64,000 bases of DNA, from contig NZ_JAMBOE010000002.1 of NCBI RefSeq assembly GCF_023715465.1, positions 515,104 through 579,103 of the forward strand, written 5' to 3'. Position 1 is the stretch's first letter. Each line of letters begins with the position of its first letter. Position numbers and translations under genes: made by a program. This DNA comes from Paenibacillus macerans (GTDB lineage Bacteria; Bacillota; Bacilli; Paenibacillales; Paenibacillaceae). This document shows, piece by piece, positions 34,898-43,066 of this stretch. Below the pieces are notes generated by a model, which was not told where the DNA came from, searched no databases, and saw only the letters and a list, made by a program, of their open reading frames with translations.

Positions 34898-34922
34898 AAA
34901 AAGGCGCCTTGCGGCGCCTTTT
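34898..34922. terminator. Terminator at the end of the fla/che cluster
   Basis: AAGGCGCC, loop of four, GGCGCCTT with A and T runs on both sides: a perfect 8-bp GC-rich stem extended by A-T pairs. It follows the last cluster gene by about 15 bases and shields the rpsB promoter. Confidence 0.9.
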
Positions 34923-34936
34923 CGAATTAGCCCGGG

Positions 34937-35539
34937 TTATTTCCCCGAAGCCTTTGGCGAAATTTTGGCAATAATCGAGCCGTAATCTTCACCCTCGCTG
35001 AAGGTATAGGTTCCGGTACGGATCTTATTGTTGATTTTTTTCGCTTTTGCCGCCTTCAAAAAAGCTTCCTTGTCCGTAATCACGCCGGCCTTATATAAGC
35101 CTTCCGCCACGCCGGCAAGCGTGCTGCCGTATGCGATTTTGTATTCGACGGAAACGGCGGGTTTTGCCGGCTTGGCGGGCGTTTGCGGCTTCTCCGCTTC
35201 CGCGCTTGCCGCCGGCTTGTTTTCTGCCGGGCTTGGCTTGGCCGGTACGGCCGGAGCTTTCGGAGCATCGGGATCCTTGGTTGACGCCGGAACTTCCGGC
35301 TCCGCTCCTTCTCCCCCATCCTCCTGGCTGTTGCCGGCTTTCTCCTGCCACTGTTCTTCGGTCAGCAGCTCTTCATCCGCAGCGACGACTTTCAGGCCTA
35401 GTTGTTCGGCGGCTTGCTTCACCTGCTCGGCCGTATAAAGCTTGCCGCCACCTTGCCCAAGAAACATCAACTGCAGGAGAAGCGCTCCGGCAATCAGTCC
35501 GCAGCCAAGCCCCAGCATAAAATGACGGTTTTTGATCAT
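34937..35539 (-). CDS. Membrane-anchored protein with MltG-N-terminal/LysM-like domain
   Basis: 200 residues: a membrane segment (about 8-28) with few charges, a Glu/Pro/Ala/Lys-rich linker (about 65-130) and a C-terminal domain (about 130-195) of the type IAYGSTLAGVAEGLYKAGVI ... RTGTYTFSEGEDYGSIIAKI. That pattern resembles the N-terminal subdomain of endolytic transglycosylase MltG (YceG), but the catalytic domain is absent. It overlaps the SwrB-like gene by four bases and is the last gene before the cluster terminator. A wall-binding or regulatory role is a guess. No equivalent at this position in B. subtilis as far as I recall. Confidence 0.75.
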   Translation of the reverse strand: MIKNRHFMLGLGCGLIAGALLLQLMFLGQGGGKLYTAEQVKQAAEQLGLKVVAADEELLTEEQWQEKAGNSQEDGGEGAEPEVPASTKDPDAPKAPAVPAKPSPAENKPAASAEAEKPQTPAKPAKPAVSVEYKIAYGSTLAGVAEGLYKAGVITDKEAFLKAAKAKKINNKIRTGTYTFSEGEDYGSIIAKISPKASGK

Positions 35540-36162
35540 CGGGACTCCTCCTTCTTGGCCAGCTGCAGGATTAGCTGCACCTCGCCCCGCTGAAGTCCCG
35601 TCGATTTCGCGATCGTATCGATCGATTTTCCTTTTTCATATAAATCAAACAGTTCCGGATACCGGCTGCGCACATGATCGGTGTTATCTTCCGTTTCGGG
35701 CACCGGTTCGGCGATGGGTTCGACAGCCAAAAGTGCGGCCAAGTCGGACGCTTGTCCGGAAACGGCTGCATTTGCTGGCGCCAGGCTTGCTTCCGCCGCG
35801 GCCGCAGCCGGGACGGAAGCGGGAGCAGCGTTCTCCAACGCGGAAGCCGCCAAGCTTTCCAAGCGCGATTCGCTCTGCCGGGCCGAAAACTCCACGTCGC
35901 TAAGCCGTTTGCGCAGCTCAGCGATCTGCTCCTGCTGGGCCAGTTGTTTGGAGGCAAACTCCTGCTTCATCTGGGACACCAAATCGATAAGCTCCTGATT
36001 TTCTCTTTCGATTTCCGACATGTATTGTTCCAGCGTGGCTTCCATCTCTTTCGCCGCATCGTTCTTCGGGCTCGAGGCTTGGCGTCCCGGCAAAAGCAGG
36101 GCGTAAACAAGCGCCGCCGCCCCCAGAAGTACAACATAGAACCAGGGGTCTCCAAATGACAA
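35536..36162 (-). CDS. SwrB/YlxL-like membrane coiled-coil protein
   Basis: 208 residues: an N-terminal membrane helix (about 5-24), a coiled coil (about 35-105), an Ala/Pro-rich linker and a C-terminal helix-turn-helix-like end (SIDTIAKSTGLQRGEVQLIL). The architecture and position after sigD match SwrB (YlxL) of B. subtilis, which promotes flagellar export-apparatus assembly and swarming; sequence similarity outside the ends is low. I place the start at TTG 36162 because AAGGTGAGG lies six bases before; GTG at 36174 overlaps that site. Confidence 0.75.
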   Translation of the reverse strand: MSFGDPWFYVVLLGAAALVYALLLPGRQASSPKNDAAKEMEATLEQYMSEIERENQELIDLVSQMKQEFASKQLAQQEQIAELRKRLSDVEFSARQSESRLESLAASALENAAPASVPAAAAAEASLAPANAAVSGQASDLAALLAVEPIAEPVPETEDNTDHVRSRYPELFDLYEKGKSIDTIAKSTGLQRGEVQLILQLAKKEESR

Positions 36163-36253
36163 TGTAATCCTCACCTTTTTTGCTGTTGAATTGAAGTGCC
36201 AAACTTAAGGTCCGCTTGCATCCTCCCCTGATCCATGAGGTGAAATCCCCGAT

Positions 36254-36583
36254 TTACAGAGAGAAATCGATGTGCCGCCCTTTGTATGGATGCTCGGCCA
36301 ATTGTTCCGGCTTCGGCTCCTGCTCGTCCGGTTTGCCGCCGGACTCGCGTTCCGGTTCCTGTTCCTCACTGAAGGAACCATTTCCTTCCCGCCTTACGTT
36401 CTTATTACGGTTGCTCTCATCCACCCCAGCACTCCGCTGGCGCTCTGCTTCGCCGGTTTTAACGGCTTGCATCGAAAGCAGACTTTGATCGAGAAGAGGG
36501 CGATGCTGCTGATCATGCTGAACGCGCCCCGCTTCGCTGGTACGCGGGACCGCGATTTGCAATTCCACGGGTTTCATATTCAT
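36254..36583 (-). CDS. Short charged protein of unknown function in fla/che cluster
   Basis: 109 residues, no membrane segment, rich in Glu, Gln, Arg and Pro, predicted mostly disordered. It starts MNMKPVELQIAVPRTSEAG and ends in HPYKGRHIDFSL; both ends look constrained, and a similar HPYKG-hID ending occurs in small proteins near sigD in other Firmicutes as I recall. GAGGTGA lies six bases before the ATG. It sits between fapA and the SwrB-like gene. Real gene by context and binding site; function unknown. Confidence 0.7.
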   Translation of the reverse strand: MNMKPVELQIAVPRTSEAGRVQHDQQHRPLLDQSLLSMQAVKTGEAERQRSAGVDESNRNKNVRREGNGSFSEEQEPERESGGKPDEQEPKPEQLAEHPYKGRHIDFSL

Positions 36584-36654
36584 GGGATCACCTCATCCGA
36601 AATGAAGTAAAAAACTTCGATAAGATCCAGGTAGTCCTCCCTCAAGAGCCGTTT

Positions 36655-38064
36655 CTAGATGTAAGCCGACATGGAAATATCCCCTTCGCTGTAGTAAAAA
36701 GACATGCGCGAAATAGGCTCTTTGATATATTTTGTATAACGGCCAATCACGATTTTGGAACCGCCGTAAATCATTTTTAACACGTCAACACGGGCCTTGC
36801 CGGTATCCTCCAACGCTTTTTCGATCGCCAGCATGCGTTCTTTCATTAGATCCAATTCCTGCATATTCGATTTTCTCGTCAAATTCAGCTTGGAACGCAT
36901 CGCCACCTTATCCGGCGTCAGCTTGCCCAACGAGGCGAGTTGATCCAAAAGTGTCAGCGCTTTCTCGGATTTGTCAAGATTCGCCAGTTGCTCCTTAACC
37001 TGCTGGCGCAATTCCTGAAGCTCGTTGCGCAATTCCGGCAACGCACCCACCTCGATCGAGGTTGTCGTCGACATCGGGTTGCCGATGATCCGGGCAATCA
37101 CTTTTTCCCCGGCCTGAATGCTGCCGCCGACGATAAGCCCTTTTGCCCCGCTGCACAAGACGTCGCGCCCGGCACGGATATTGGAGTGCATAATGCTCTG
37201 GGATACGCTGACATCCTCACCTGCCTGGACGTTCCCGTCCTGAATAAACGAGCTTTTCACGTTTTGGCCGGCTTTGACCAAGCCTTTGTTATAACCGATG
37301 ATCCCGCCGCTGATTTCGATAGATCCGTCAGCATACAGCTCTGCCCCTTCAACCCCGCCAACAACGCGAATGTCCCCGGCCGCACTGATCCTAAAACCGG
37401 TCAGTACATTACCGCGGACAACGACTGTTCCTACGAAATCGATATTGCCGATGCTGTAATCCACGTCCCCGTTGATCTCATATACCGGGAAGACGTTCAA
37501 CTTCCCCTTCTCGGTGAGCGTCACCAAACCGTCAATCGCCGCATACAGAGCGGTCTGCTCCGGGTTCAGCACAACGTTCTTCCCGACTTTAAAGCGGGCG
37601 GCTTTCCCCTCTTTGCAGGGAATCGTTTCCCCGGTCACGGCCGTTCCCGGGCGTCCGGGCACAGGAGGGACAAGTTCGGCGATAATTTGGCCTTTACGGA
37701 TATTGTTCAGTCTCGTAATATCCTTCAAGTCCACTTTGCCGTCTTCGGTTTCCGCCGGTTGATGGCGATTGTCGTCATCAAGGGAAATCGCATAGCGGAT
37801 TGAACCGTCTTTCCCATGCACCGGCTCCTGTCCAATGGCTATCGGCGTTCTACTGAAGAAGTACTCCTGCGGATTGGACGCAAAACGTCCGACAATGTCT
37901 TCCTGAATCCCGAATTTCAGTCCTTCGCTATGTAGTAATTGACGCAGCGCGTCCTCCGTACAGGAAAATTCGTCTTCCTTCTTTAAAAACTGCAGGTAGG
38001 CTACCGTCTTGTCATCATTTAACGTGACACTTAAGATCTGCCTTAAATCGTCCATAAGCTCCAA
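36655..38064 (-). CDS. FapA/DUF342 family polymer-binding-like protein
   Basis: 469 residues of the DUF342 (flagellar assembly protein A) family. The N-terminal part is alpha/beta; the middle (about 170-330) is a repetitive right-handed beta-helix pattern (GDIRVVGGVEGAELYADGSIEISGGIIGYNKG); a coiled coil follows (about 345-410), then a small beta domain. Often located next to sigD in Firmicutes. The biochemical role is not established. TTG start with GAGGAGG nine bases upstream. Confidence 0.85.
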   Translation of the reverse strand: MELMDDLRQILSVTLNDDKTVAYLQFLKKEDEFSCTEDALRQLLHSEGLKFGIQEDIVGRFASNPQEYFFSRTPIAIGQEPVHGKDGSIRYAISLDDDNRHQPAETEDGKVDLKDITRLNNIRKGQIIAELVPPVPGRPGTAVTGETIPCKEGKAARFKVGKNVVLNPEQTALYAAIDGLVTLTEKGKLNVFPVYEINGDVDYSIGNIDFVGTVVVRGNVLTGFRISAAGDIRVVGGVEGAELYADGSIEISGGIIGYNKGLVKAGQNVKSSFIQDGNVQAGEDVSVSQSIMHSNIRAGRDVLCSGAKGLIVGGSIQAGEKVIARIIGNPMSTTTSIEVGALPELRNELQELRQQVKEQLANLDKSEKALTLLDQLASLGKLTPDKVAMRSKLNLTRKSNMQELDLMKERMLAIEKALEDTGKARVDVLKMIYGGSKIVIGRYTKYIKEPISRMSFYYSEGDISMSAYI

Positions 38065-38111
38065 GAAGCCGTTCCTCCTCTCTTCCGTTTCGCTCGTTCA
38101 TGATTTACCCG

Positions 38112-38900
38112 TCAGTCTTCGCACATCAGCAAATCCCGCTGTTTCTCCAGACTGCCGCGAAGCCGTAAAATCGCTTTGGAGTGAAGCTGGGAAATGCGCG
38201 ACGGCGAAAGCGACATCACTTCCGCGATTTCGCTTAATGATAAATCTTCATAATAGAGCAGGGAGACGACCGTTCTTTCCTTTTCGGTCAATTTTTCGAT
38301 TCCTTTTGCCAATGAATCCCTTAAATAAAACTCCCTAACTTTATAATCCGGGTTTTTTGCTTTTTCGTCAACGAGTAATGTGAGACGAGTTTCCGATTCT
38401 TCTTCGCGAATCGGGTCCTCGAGGGAACAAAGCGTCATCACGGCGACTTCTTGGAGCATGCTCTGAAACTCTTTCTCGCTGATGTTCATGTAGGTGCTCA
38501 TCTCCGCGTCCGTCACAGAGCGGAGATATTGCTGTTCCAAATGCTGATAGCCCTCTTCGATTTTTTTGGCTTTCTCTCTCACGGAACGGGGAACCCAATC
38601 CCCCTGCCGGAGGCCGTCCAGAATCGCTCCTCGTACCCGCCAGGATGCATAGGTTTCGAATTGAAGACCACGTTTGTAGTCGAATTTTTCGACCGCATCG
38701 ATCAGCCCCATCACCCCGTTGCTGGCTAAATCATCTTTGGAAACGTTCTTGGGAAGGCCAACGGCGAGACGTCCCGAAACGTAGTCGACAATATGCAGAT
38801 ACTTTTCGATAAGCTGTTTCTTGGCCTCCAAATCGCCGTGCTCTTTCCATCTTTCCCAAACCTCGGCATAATTCAGAGTGGATGTCTTCCGCTCGTTCAA
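38112..38900 (-). CDS. sigD: Flagellar/motility sigma factor SigD (FliA)
   Basis: Alternative sigma factor of the sigma-28 type for late flagellar, chemotaxis and autolysin genes. 262 residues: region 2 (LIEKYLHIVDYVSGRLAV ... FDYKRGLQFETYASWRVRGAI), region 3 (PRSVREKAKKIEEG) and region 4 with the helix-turn-helix LSLSEIAEVMSLSPSRISQLHSKA. TTG start at 38900 with AGGAGGG upstream. The position near the cluster end resembles B. subtilis, where distance from the promoter influences its level. Confidence 0.97.
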   Translation of the reverse strand: MNERKTSTLNYAEVWERWKEHGDLEAKKQLIEKYLHIVDYVSGRLAVGLPKNVSKDDLASNGVMGLIDAVEKFDYKRGLQFETYASWRVRGAILDGLRQGDWVPRSVREKAKKIEEGYQHLEQQYLRSVTDAEMSTYMNISEKEFQSMLQEVAVMTLCSLEDPIREEESETRLTLLVDEKAKNPDYKVREFYLRDSLAKGIEKLTEKERTVVSLLYYEDLSLSEIAEVMSLSPSRISQLHSKAILRLRGSLEKQRDLLMCED

Positions 38901-38915
38901 TTGCCTTCACCCTCC

Positions 38916-39338
38916 TTATTTTTCTGTCAGGTGACGAACGACCTTAGCCAGCTCTTCAGGATCTTTGTCGTCAGGTGTTTTTGCGAGTTTCGGCGGATTC
39001 AGCGGCGTAAAATCCGTGACTTCGCCTGGCGAATCTGAGGACGGCTTCAGCAGTTCATTAAGCTGCTCACTTTCGTCCGGTGTCGTCAGGTCGAGATTGC
39101 CCCCTTTACCCTCCTCCGAAAGCATATCCTCCTGCGGCTCGGCCGTTTCGTTTTCCGGAATTTCCTTCAGAAACCCGAACATCCAGCTGGCCGCAAAGGC
39201 AAGCCCAAACCAGACGGCAAAGGCGATGAGTCCCCGAATGAAGCTGGTCATAAACAAATTGTTCCCCGCCGATACCGCAAATGTAATTAGAAAACCGATA
39301 AAGCCCAACAACCAGTAATATCGAGTTTTTCCAGCCAT
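38916..39338 (-). CDS. Small membrane protein between cheD and sigD, unknown function
   Basis: 140 residues: two hydrophobic segments (about 7-25 and 31-54) and an acidic, probably cytoplasmic tail of about 85 residues (many Glu, Asp and Pro), ending DPEELAKVVRHLTEK. It begins two bases after the cheD stop, so is cotranscribed and coupled. No family recognised. Unlike B. subtilis, where sigD follows cheD directly. Confidence 0.75.
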   Translation of the reverse strand: MAGKTRYYWLLGFIGFLITFAVSAGNNLFMTSFIRGLIAFAVWFGLAFAASWMFGFLKEIPENETAEPQEDMLSEEGKGGNLDLTTPDESEQLNELLKPSSDSPGEVTDFTPLNPPKLAKTPDDKDPEELAKVVRHLTEK

Positions 39339-39340
39339 GG

Positions 39341-39838
39341 CTACAATTCCTTTATCCCCATTTGTACACTTCGCACATAAAGAATCCCCGTTTCATTGTC
39401 CAGCTCGATGGTCCGGCCGTAATTTCCGCCGGTATCCTCCGCCAACAAGGGAATTTTCAATTCCTTCAGCTTCATTTTGCAAGATTCCGCGTTTCTCGGA
39501 CCGATTCGCATCGAATCTCCGCTCCCCCCAAATGAAAACATCTGCGATCCGCCGGCCATTTTGGCCACCAGCCGGGATGGAGTAGCCCCGAGATCCAATA
39601 GTTTCTGGTACAGCGCCGGAATGGCCGTATCCGCATATTTTGCGATGTTCAAGGATCCTTCCCGCGCGATCTCCGAAGAGGGCAGCATCACATGCGCCAA
39701 ACCGGCCACTTTCAATTGCGGATCATATAGCGTTAGCCCAACGCAGGAGCCCAGCCCAGTCGTACGAATCAATCCCTGCTGTGTAATGACGTTCAACTCG
39801 GCCATGCCCACTTTTACAACGCGCTGTTCATCAATCAT
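39341..39838 (-). CDS. cheD: Chemoreceptor glutamine deamidase CheD
   Basis: Deamidates receptor glutamines and binds CheC for adaptation. 165 residues with the catalytic Cys32 (TGLGSCVGLTLYD) and His49 (GLAHVMLPSS). Also FGGSGDSMRIGPRNAE, typical of the family. Start overlaps the cheC end by eight bases, fitting the CheC-CheD complex. Confidence 0.96.
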   Translation of the reverse strand: MIDEQRVVKVGMAELNVITQQGLIRTTGLGSCVGLTLYDPQLKVAGLAHVMLPSSEIAREGSLNIAKYADTAIPALYQKLLDLGATPSRLVAKMAGGSQMFSFGGSGDSMRIGPRNAESCKMKLKELKIPLLAEDTGGNYGRTIELDNETGILYVRSVQMGIKEL

Positions 39839-40457
39839 GCTGGGCCGGTACTCCCAACGCAGTGAAAATTTTGGCGAATGACTCCGGGTCGGGAATCAGG
39901 AAAAACTGTCCTTCGACCTCATGATGTCCCTCGATAAACGTAGTATCGATCAGCAGGGCGGAGTCTCCCATTTCACCAAACTGCAGGAGTCCGTAACTCA
40001 GGATCGCTCCCGCCATATCCAGCGCCAGCGCAGGTACCGTCGGCGCCATCGACAGCGACGTAAAATCGGCCAGCGAGGACAAATAGGAGCCCGCCAAAAT
40101 GTTGCCGATTTCCGAAAGCGCGGACCATTCCATTTCCGAAAAGCTCTCCTCGCTTTCCACGTCAATCCCCGCAAGGCGATGCAGCAACTTTTTGGCCGCT
40201 TCCGGGCTTAAAATGAAAAACAGATTTCCCGGGGCCTCGCCCTCCACGCGGAAAAACACCGCAAGCACGATATTTTCGGCGCCGCCGACGCGTTCGGCAA
40301 CCGCTTCGAAAGGCAGCATCTGCACCTTCGGCACCGCCATATCGATCGGCTTGTCCAGCAGCTTCGACAGCGCGGTCGCCGCATTACCCGCCCCGATGTT
40401 GCCGACTTCTTTTAAAATGTCAAGCTTCAAATCTTCAAAGTCTTTAAAGAGCTCCAC
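39831..40457 (-). CDS. cheC: CheY-P phosphatase CheC
   Basis: Dephosphorylates CheY-P, stimulated by CheD. 208 residues with two active-site helices: LKEVGNIGAGNAATALSKLL near 14-33 and LSEIGNILAGSYLSSLADFT near 113-132, each with the conserved Glu and Asn. GTG start with GAGGATT upstream, four bases after cheW. Confidence 0.96.
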   Translation of the reverse strand: MELFKDFEDLKLDILKEVGNIGAGNAATALSKLLDKPIDMAVPKVQMLPFEAVAERVGGAENIVLAVFFRVEGEAPGNLFFILSPEAAKKLLHRLAGIDVESEESFSEMEWSALSEIGNILAGSYLSSLADFTSLSMAPTVPALALDMAGAILSYGLLQFGEMGDSALLIDTTFIEGHHEVEGQFFLIPDPESFAKIFTALGVPAQHD

Positions 40458-40461
40458 GGTC

Positions 40462-40923
40462 TTAATCCTCTAAACTTTCCAGCTGGATGATTTCTTTCCG
40501 GCTAAGCACTTCGGAAAGGTTTAGCATCACGAGCAAACGCTCCTCGGATATTTTGGCCACTCCGTCCAGGTATTTGGCTTTGACTCCGCCAACGACATCC
40601 GGCGGCGAATCGATCAAATCGGAATCCAAATCGACAACATCGTTGGCGGAATCGACGATAAAGCCGACCTCCAACTCATTCGCCGCAACGATAATGATCC
40701 GGGTCTGATCGGTATACTCCGTTTCCGGCAGACCGAAACGGCCGCGAAGATCGATGACGGGGATGACGACACCGCGCAGGTTAATAACCCCTTTAACGAA
40801 GGAAAACGTCTTAGGTACACGCGTGATCGGCATCATCCGCTCGATCGTTTGCACTTTATCCACTTCGATGCCGTATTCCTCATGACCCAACTTAAAAACG
40901 ATGACTTTTAATTCCTGTCCCAT
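40462..40923 (-). CDS. cheW: Chemotaxis adaptor CheW
   Basis: Couples receptors to CheA. 153 residues: single CheW domain with EEYGIEVDKVQTIERMMPITRVP, VKGVINLRGVVIPVIDLR and VGFIVDSANDVVDL. Lies 29 bases after cheA with AAGGAGGG before the ATG. Confidence 0.97.
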   Translation of the reverse strand: MGQELKVIVFKLGHEEYGIEVDKVQTIERMMPITRVPKTFSFVKGVINLRGVVIPVIDLRGRFGLPETEYTDQTRIIIVAANELEVGFIVDSANDVVDLDSDLIDSPPDVVGGVKAKYLDGVAKISEERLLVMLNLSEVLSRKEIIQLESLED

Positions 40924-40952
40924 GTGGAAATCCCTCCTTATTGATTCGAACC

Positions 40953-43037
40953 TTATTTAATGAATGCGTTTGGATCAATGATTAACGCCACTTGCCCGTC
41001 TCCCAAAATGGTGGCTCCGGCCACGCCCTGGATCGAAGGAAGATATTTGCCCAGGTTTTTGATGACGATTTCGCTTTGTCCGATAAAATCCTCTACCGCA
41101 AACGCAGCCAACCGGTCGCCTTTGCGGATGACCACAATCTCCGTCTCTTCCTCTTCACTTTCCGAAAAGCCGGGAATGTTAAACAATTGGGCGAGCGACA
41201 TCAGCGGAATATGCGTGTCCCGATACGGAATCATCGTGTAACCGTGCACTTCGCGAACCTGCTCCCGCTTGATCAATCCGGTTTCGACGATGGAGGAGAG
41301 CGGGATCGCGTATTTCTCCGCCCCGACTTTGATCAGCATCGCGGATATGATCGACAAGGTCAGCGGCATCTGAACCGAAAATTTGGTTCCGGCGCCAAGT
41401 TTGGATTGTACCGAAACAACCCCGCTGAGCGATTCGATTTTGGATCTGACGACATCGAGGCCGACTCCGCGTCCTGAAATGTCGGAAATCACTTCCGCCG
41501 TGCTGAAGCCCGGAGCGAACAACAGCATGTACACCTGTTCATCGGTCATGGAGGCCGCTTCGCTCTCCTTGACGACCCCGTTCTTGAGCGCTTTTTTCAG
41601 CACCTTGTCGCGGTCGATGCCGTGTCCGTCATCTTCGATTTCGATAAACACGTGGTTGCCGCTGTGGAAAGCGCGCAGGTTGACCGTTCCCATCTCCGGT
41701 TTGCCGGCAGCCACCCGTTCGGCCACCGACTCGACCCCGTGGTCGACGGCGTTCCGCAGCAGATGGACGAGCGGATCGCCGATTTCATCAATCACGGTCC
41801 GGTCAAGCTCTGTTTCGGCCCCCACGATGACGAGATCGATTTTTTTGTCGAGCGATTTGGCCAGGTCGCGGACCATCCGCGGAAACCGGTTAAATACGGT
41901 ATCGATCGGCACCATCCGCAGCTTCAGCACAATATTTTGCAAATCGCTGCCGACCCGGCTCATATGTTCCACCGTTTCCGTCAAATCGCCGCGTTTTATT
42001 TCATTCGCCAACTGCTCCAGGCGGGAACGGTCGATGAGCAGCTCGCTGAGCAAGTTCATGAGCACGTCCAGGCGGTCGATATCGACGCGGATCGTCCGCG
42101 ACGGAGCCGGAGTGCCGCCGCCGGCGCGAGCTCCGCTTTTATGTTCCCCTTGCTGCGCCGGAGGTTTGGCTGCAGGCGCGGGATTGGCTGCTTTTGTCTC
42201 CGGAGCCGGTGCCGGCTCGGCCGCAGTGGCTGCCGCCGTTTCCTTGGCACCGGCCGCAAGCTGGGCGAGCGTCTCATGATCCAATGCCGCAACCTGAGCC
42301 GAACCGATCTCCGAGAGATTTAAAATCATGCTTTCAATTTCAGCAGCCTCTTTCTGCGTTATGTAATAAAGCGAGAAACTGCGGTCAAACTTCTCTTGTT
42401 CAATATCCTGAACCGAAGGGTACGCCTTCACGATTTCCCCGAAGCGTTCCAGCAGGTCGAACACCATATAAGCTCGCGCCGCCTTCAACTGGCTGTCCTC
42501 GTGAATCGCGACCTCGACATAAAGCACCCGATGCCCCTCGGCGATCGATTGCTCCAGGACGGAATATTGATATTGGTCCAATTGGATCGCACCGGCTCCC
42601 GATGCTCCTTGAGCTTCCGCCGCCGGTTTGCCGTCCGCGCCGCCGCCCTGTCCAAAATCGCCGCGGACGATCGACTGCAGATCGGCCACGATCGAAGTGA
42701 CATCGGCCTTCCCTTCTCCCCCTTGGGTGATGTCCTCAACCATCGACTGCAAAGCATCGAGGCCGCGGAACAGCGTATCGAAAATGAATTCCTGCATCTT
42801 CAGCTTTTCGTTGCGAACCAAATCAAGCACGTTTTCCATTTGGTGAGTGAGGGATGACAGATCCTCGAACCCCATCGTTGCCGCCATCCCTTTTAAGGTA
42901 TGCGCTGACCGGAAAATGACCTGGACGATACTGATATCGTCCGGGGTGCTTTCCAGCTCAAGCATCTTTTCGTTCAGTGATTGCAAATGATCGTTCGACT
43001 CATCGATAAACATGGATAAATATTGATTCATGTCCAT
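40953..43037 (-). CDS. cheA: Chemotaxis histidine kinase CheA
   Basis: 694 residues: P1 phosphotransfer domain with His46 (RSAHTLKGMA), P2 CheY/CheB-binding domain (about 150-250), Ala/Pro-rich linker (about 265-310), P3 dimerisation, P4 kinase with N box HLLRNAVDHGVE, G1 IEDDGHGID, G2 GRGVGLDVV, and P5 CheW-like domain. Receives receptor signals and phosphorylates CheY and CheB. AGGAGGTG before the ATG. Confidence 0.98.
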   Translation of the reverse strand: MDMNQYLSMFIDESNDHLQSLNEKMLELESTPDDISIVQVIFRSAHTLKGMAATMGFEDLSSLTHQMENVLDLVRNEKLKMQEFIFDTLFRGLDALQSMVEDITQGGEGKADVTSIVADLQSIVRGDFGQGGGADGKPAAEAQGASGAGAIQLDQYQYSVLEQSIAEGHRVLYVEVAIHEDSQLKAARAYMVFDLLERFGEIVKAYPSVQDIEQEKFDRSFSLYYITQKEAAEIESMILNLSEIGSAQVAALDHETLAQLAAGAKETAAATAAEPAPAPETKAANPAPAAKPPAQQGEHKSGARAGGGTPAPSRTIRVDIDRLDVLMNLLSELLIDRSRLEQLANEIKRGDLTETVEHMSRVGSDLQNIVLKLRMVPIDTVFNRFPRMVRDLAKSLDKKIDLVIVGAETELDRTVIDEIGDPLVHLLRNAVDHGVESVAERVAAGKPEMGTVNLRAFHSGNHVFIEIEDDGHGIDRDKVLKKALKNGVVKESEAASMTDEQVYMLLFAPGFSTAEVISDISGRGVGLDVVRSKIESLSGVVSVQSKLGAGTKFSVQMPLTLSIISAMLIKVGAEKYAIPLSSIVETGLIKREQVREVHGYTMIPYRDTHIPLMSLAQLFNIPGFSESEEEETEIVVIRKGDRLAAFAVEDFIGQSEIVIKNLGKYLPSIQGVAGATILGDGQVALIIDPNAFIK

Positions 43038-43066
43038 GGTGAGGCACCTCCTCCAAGAGATTCCGT

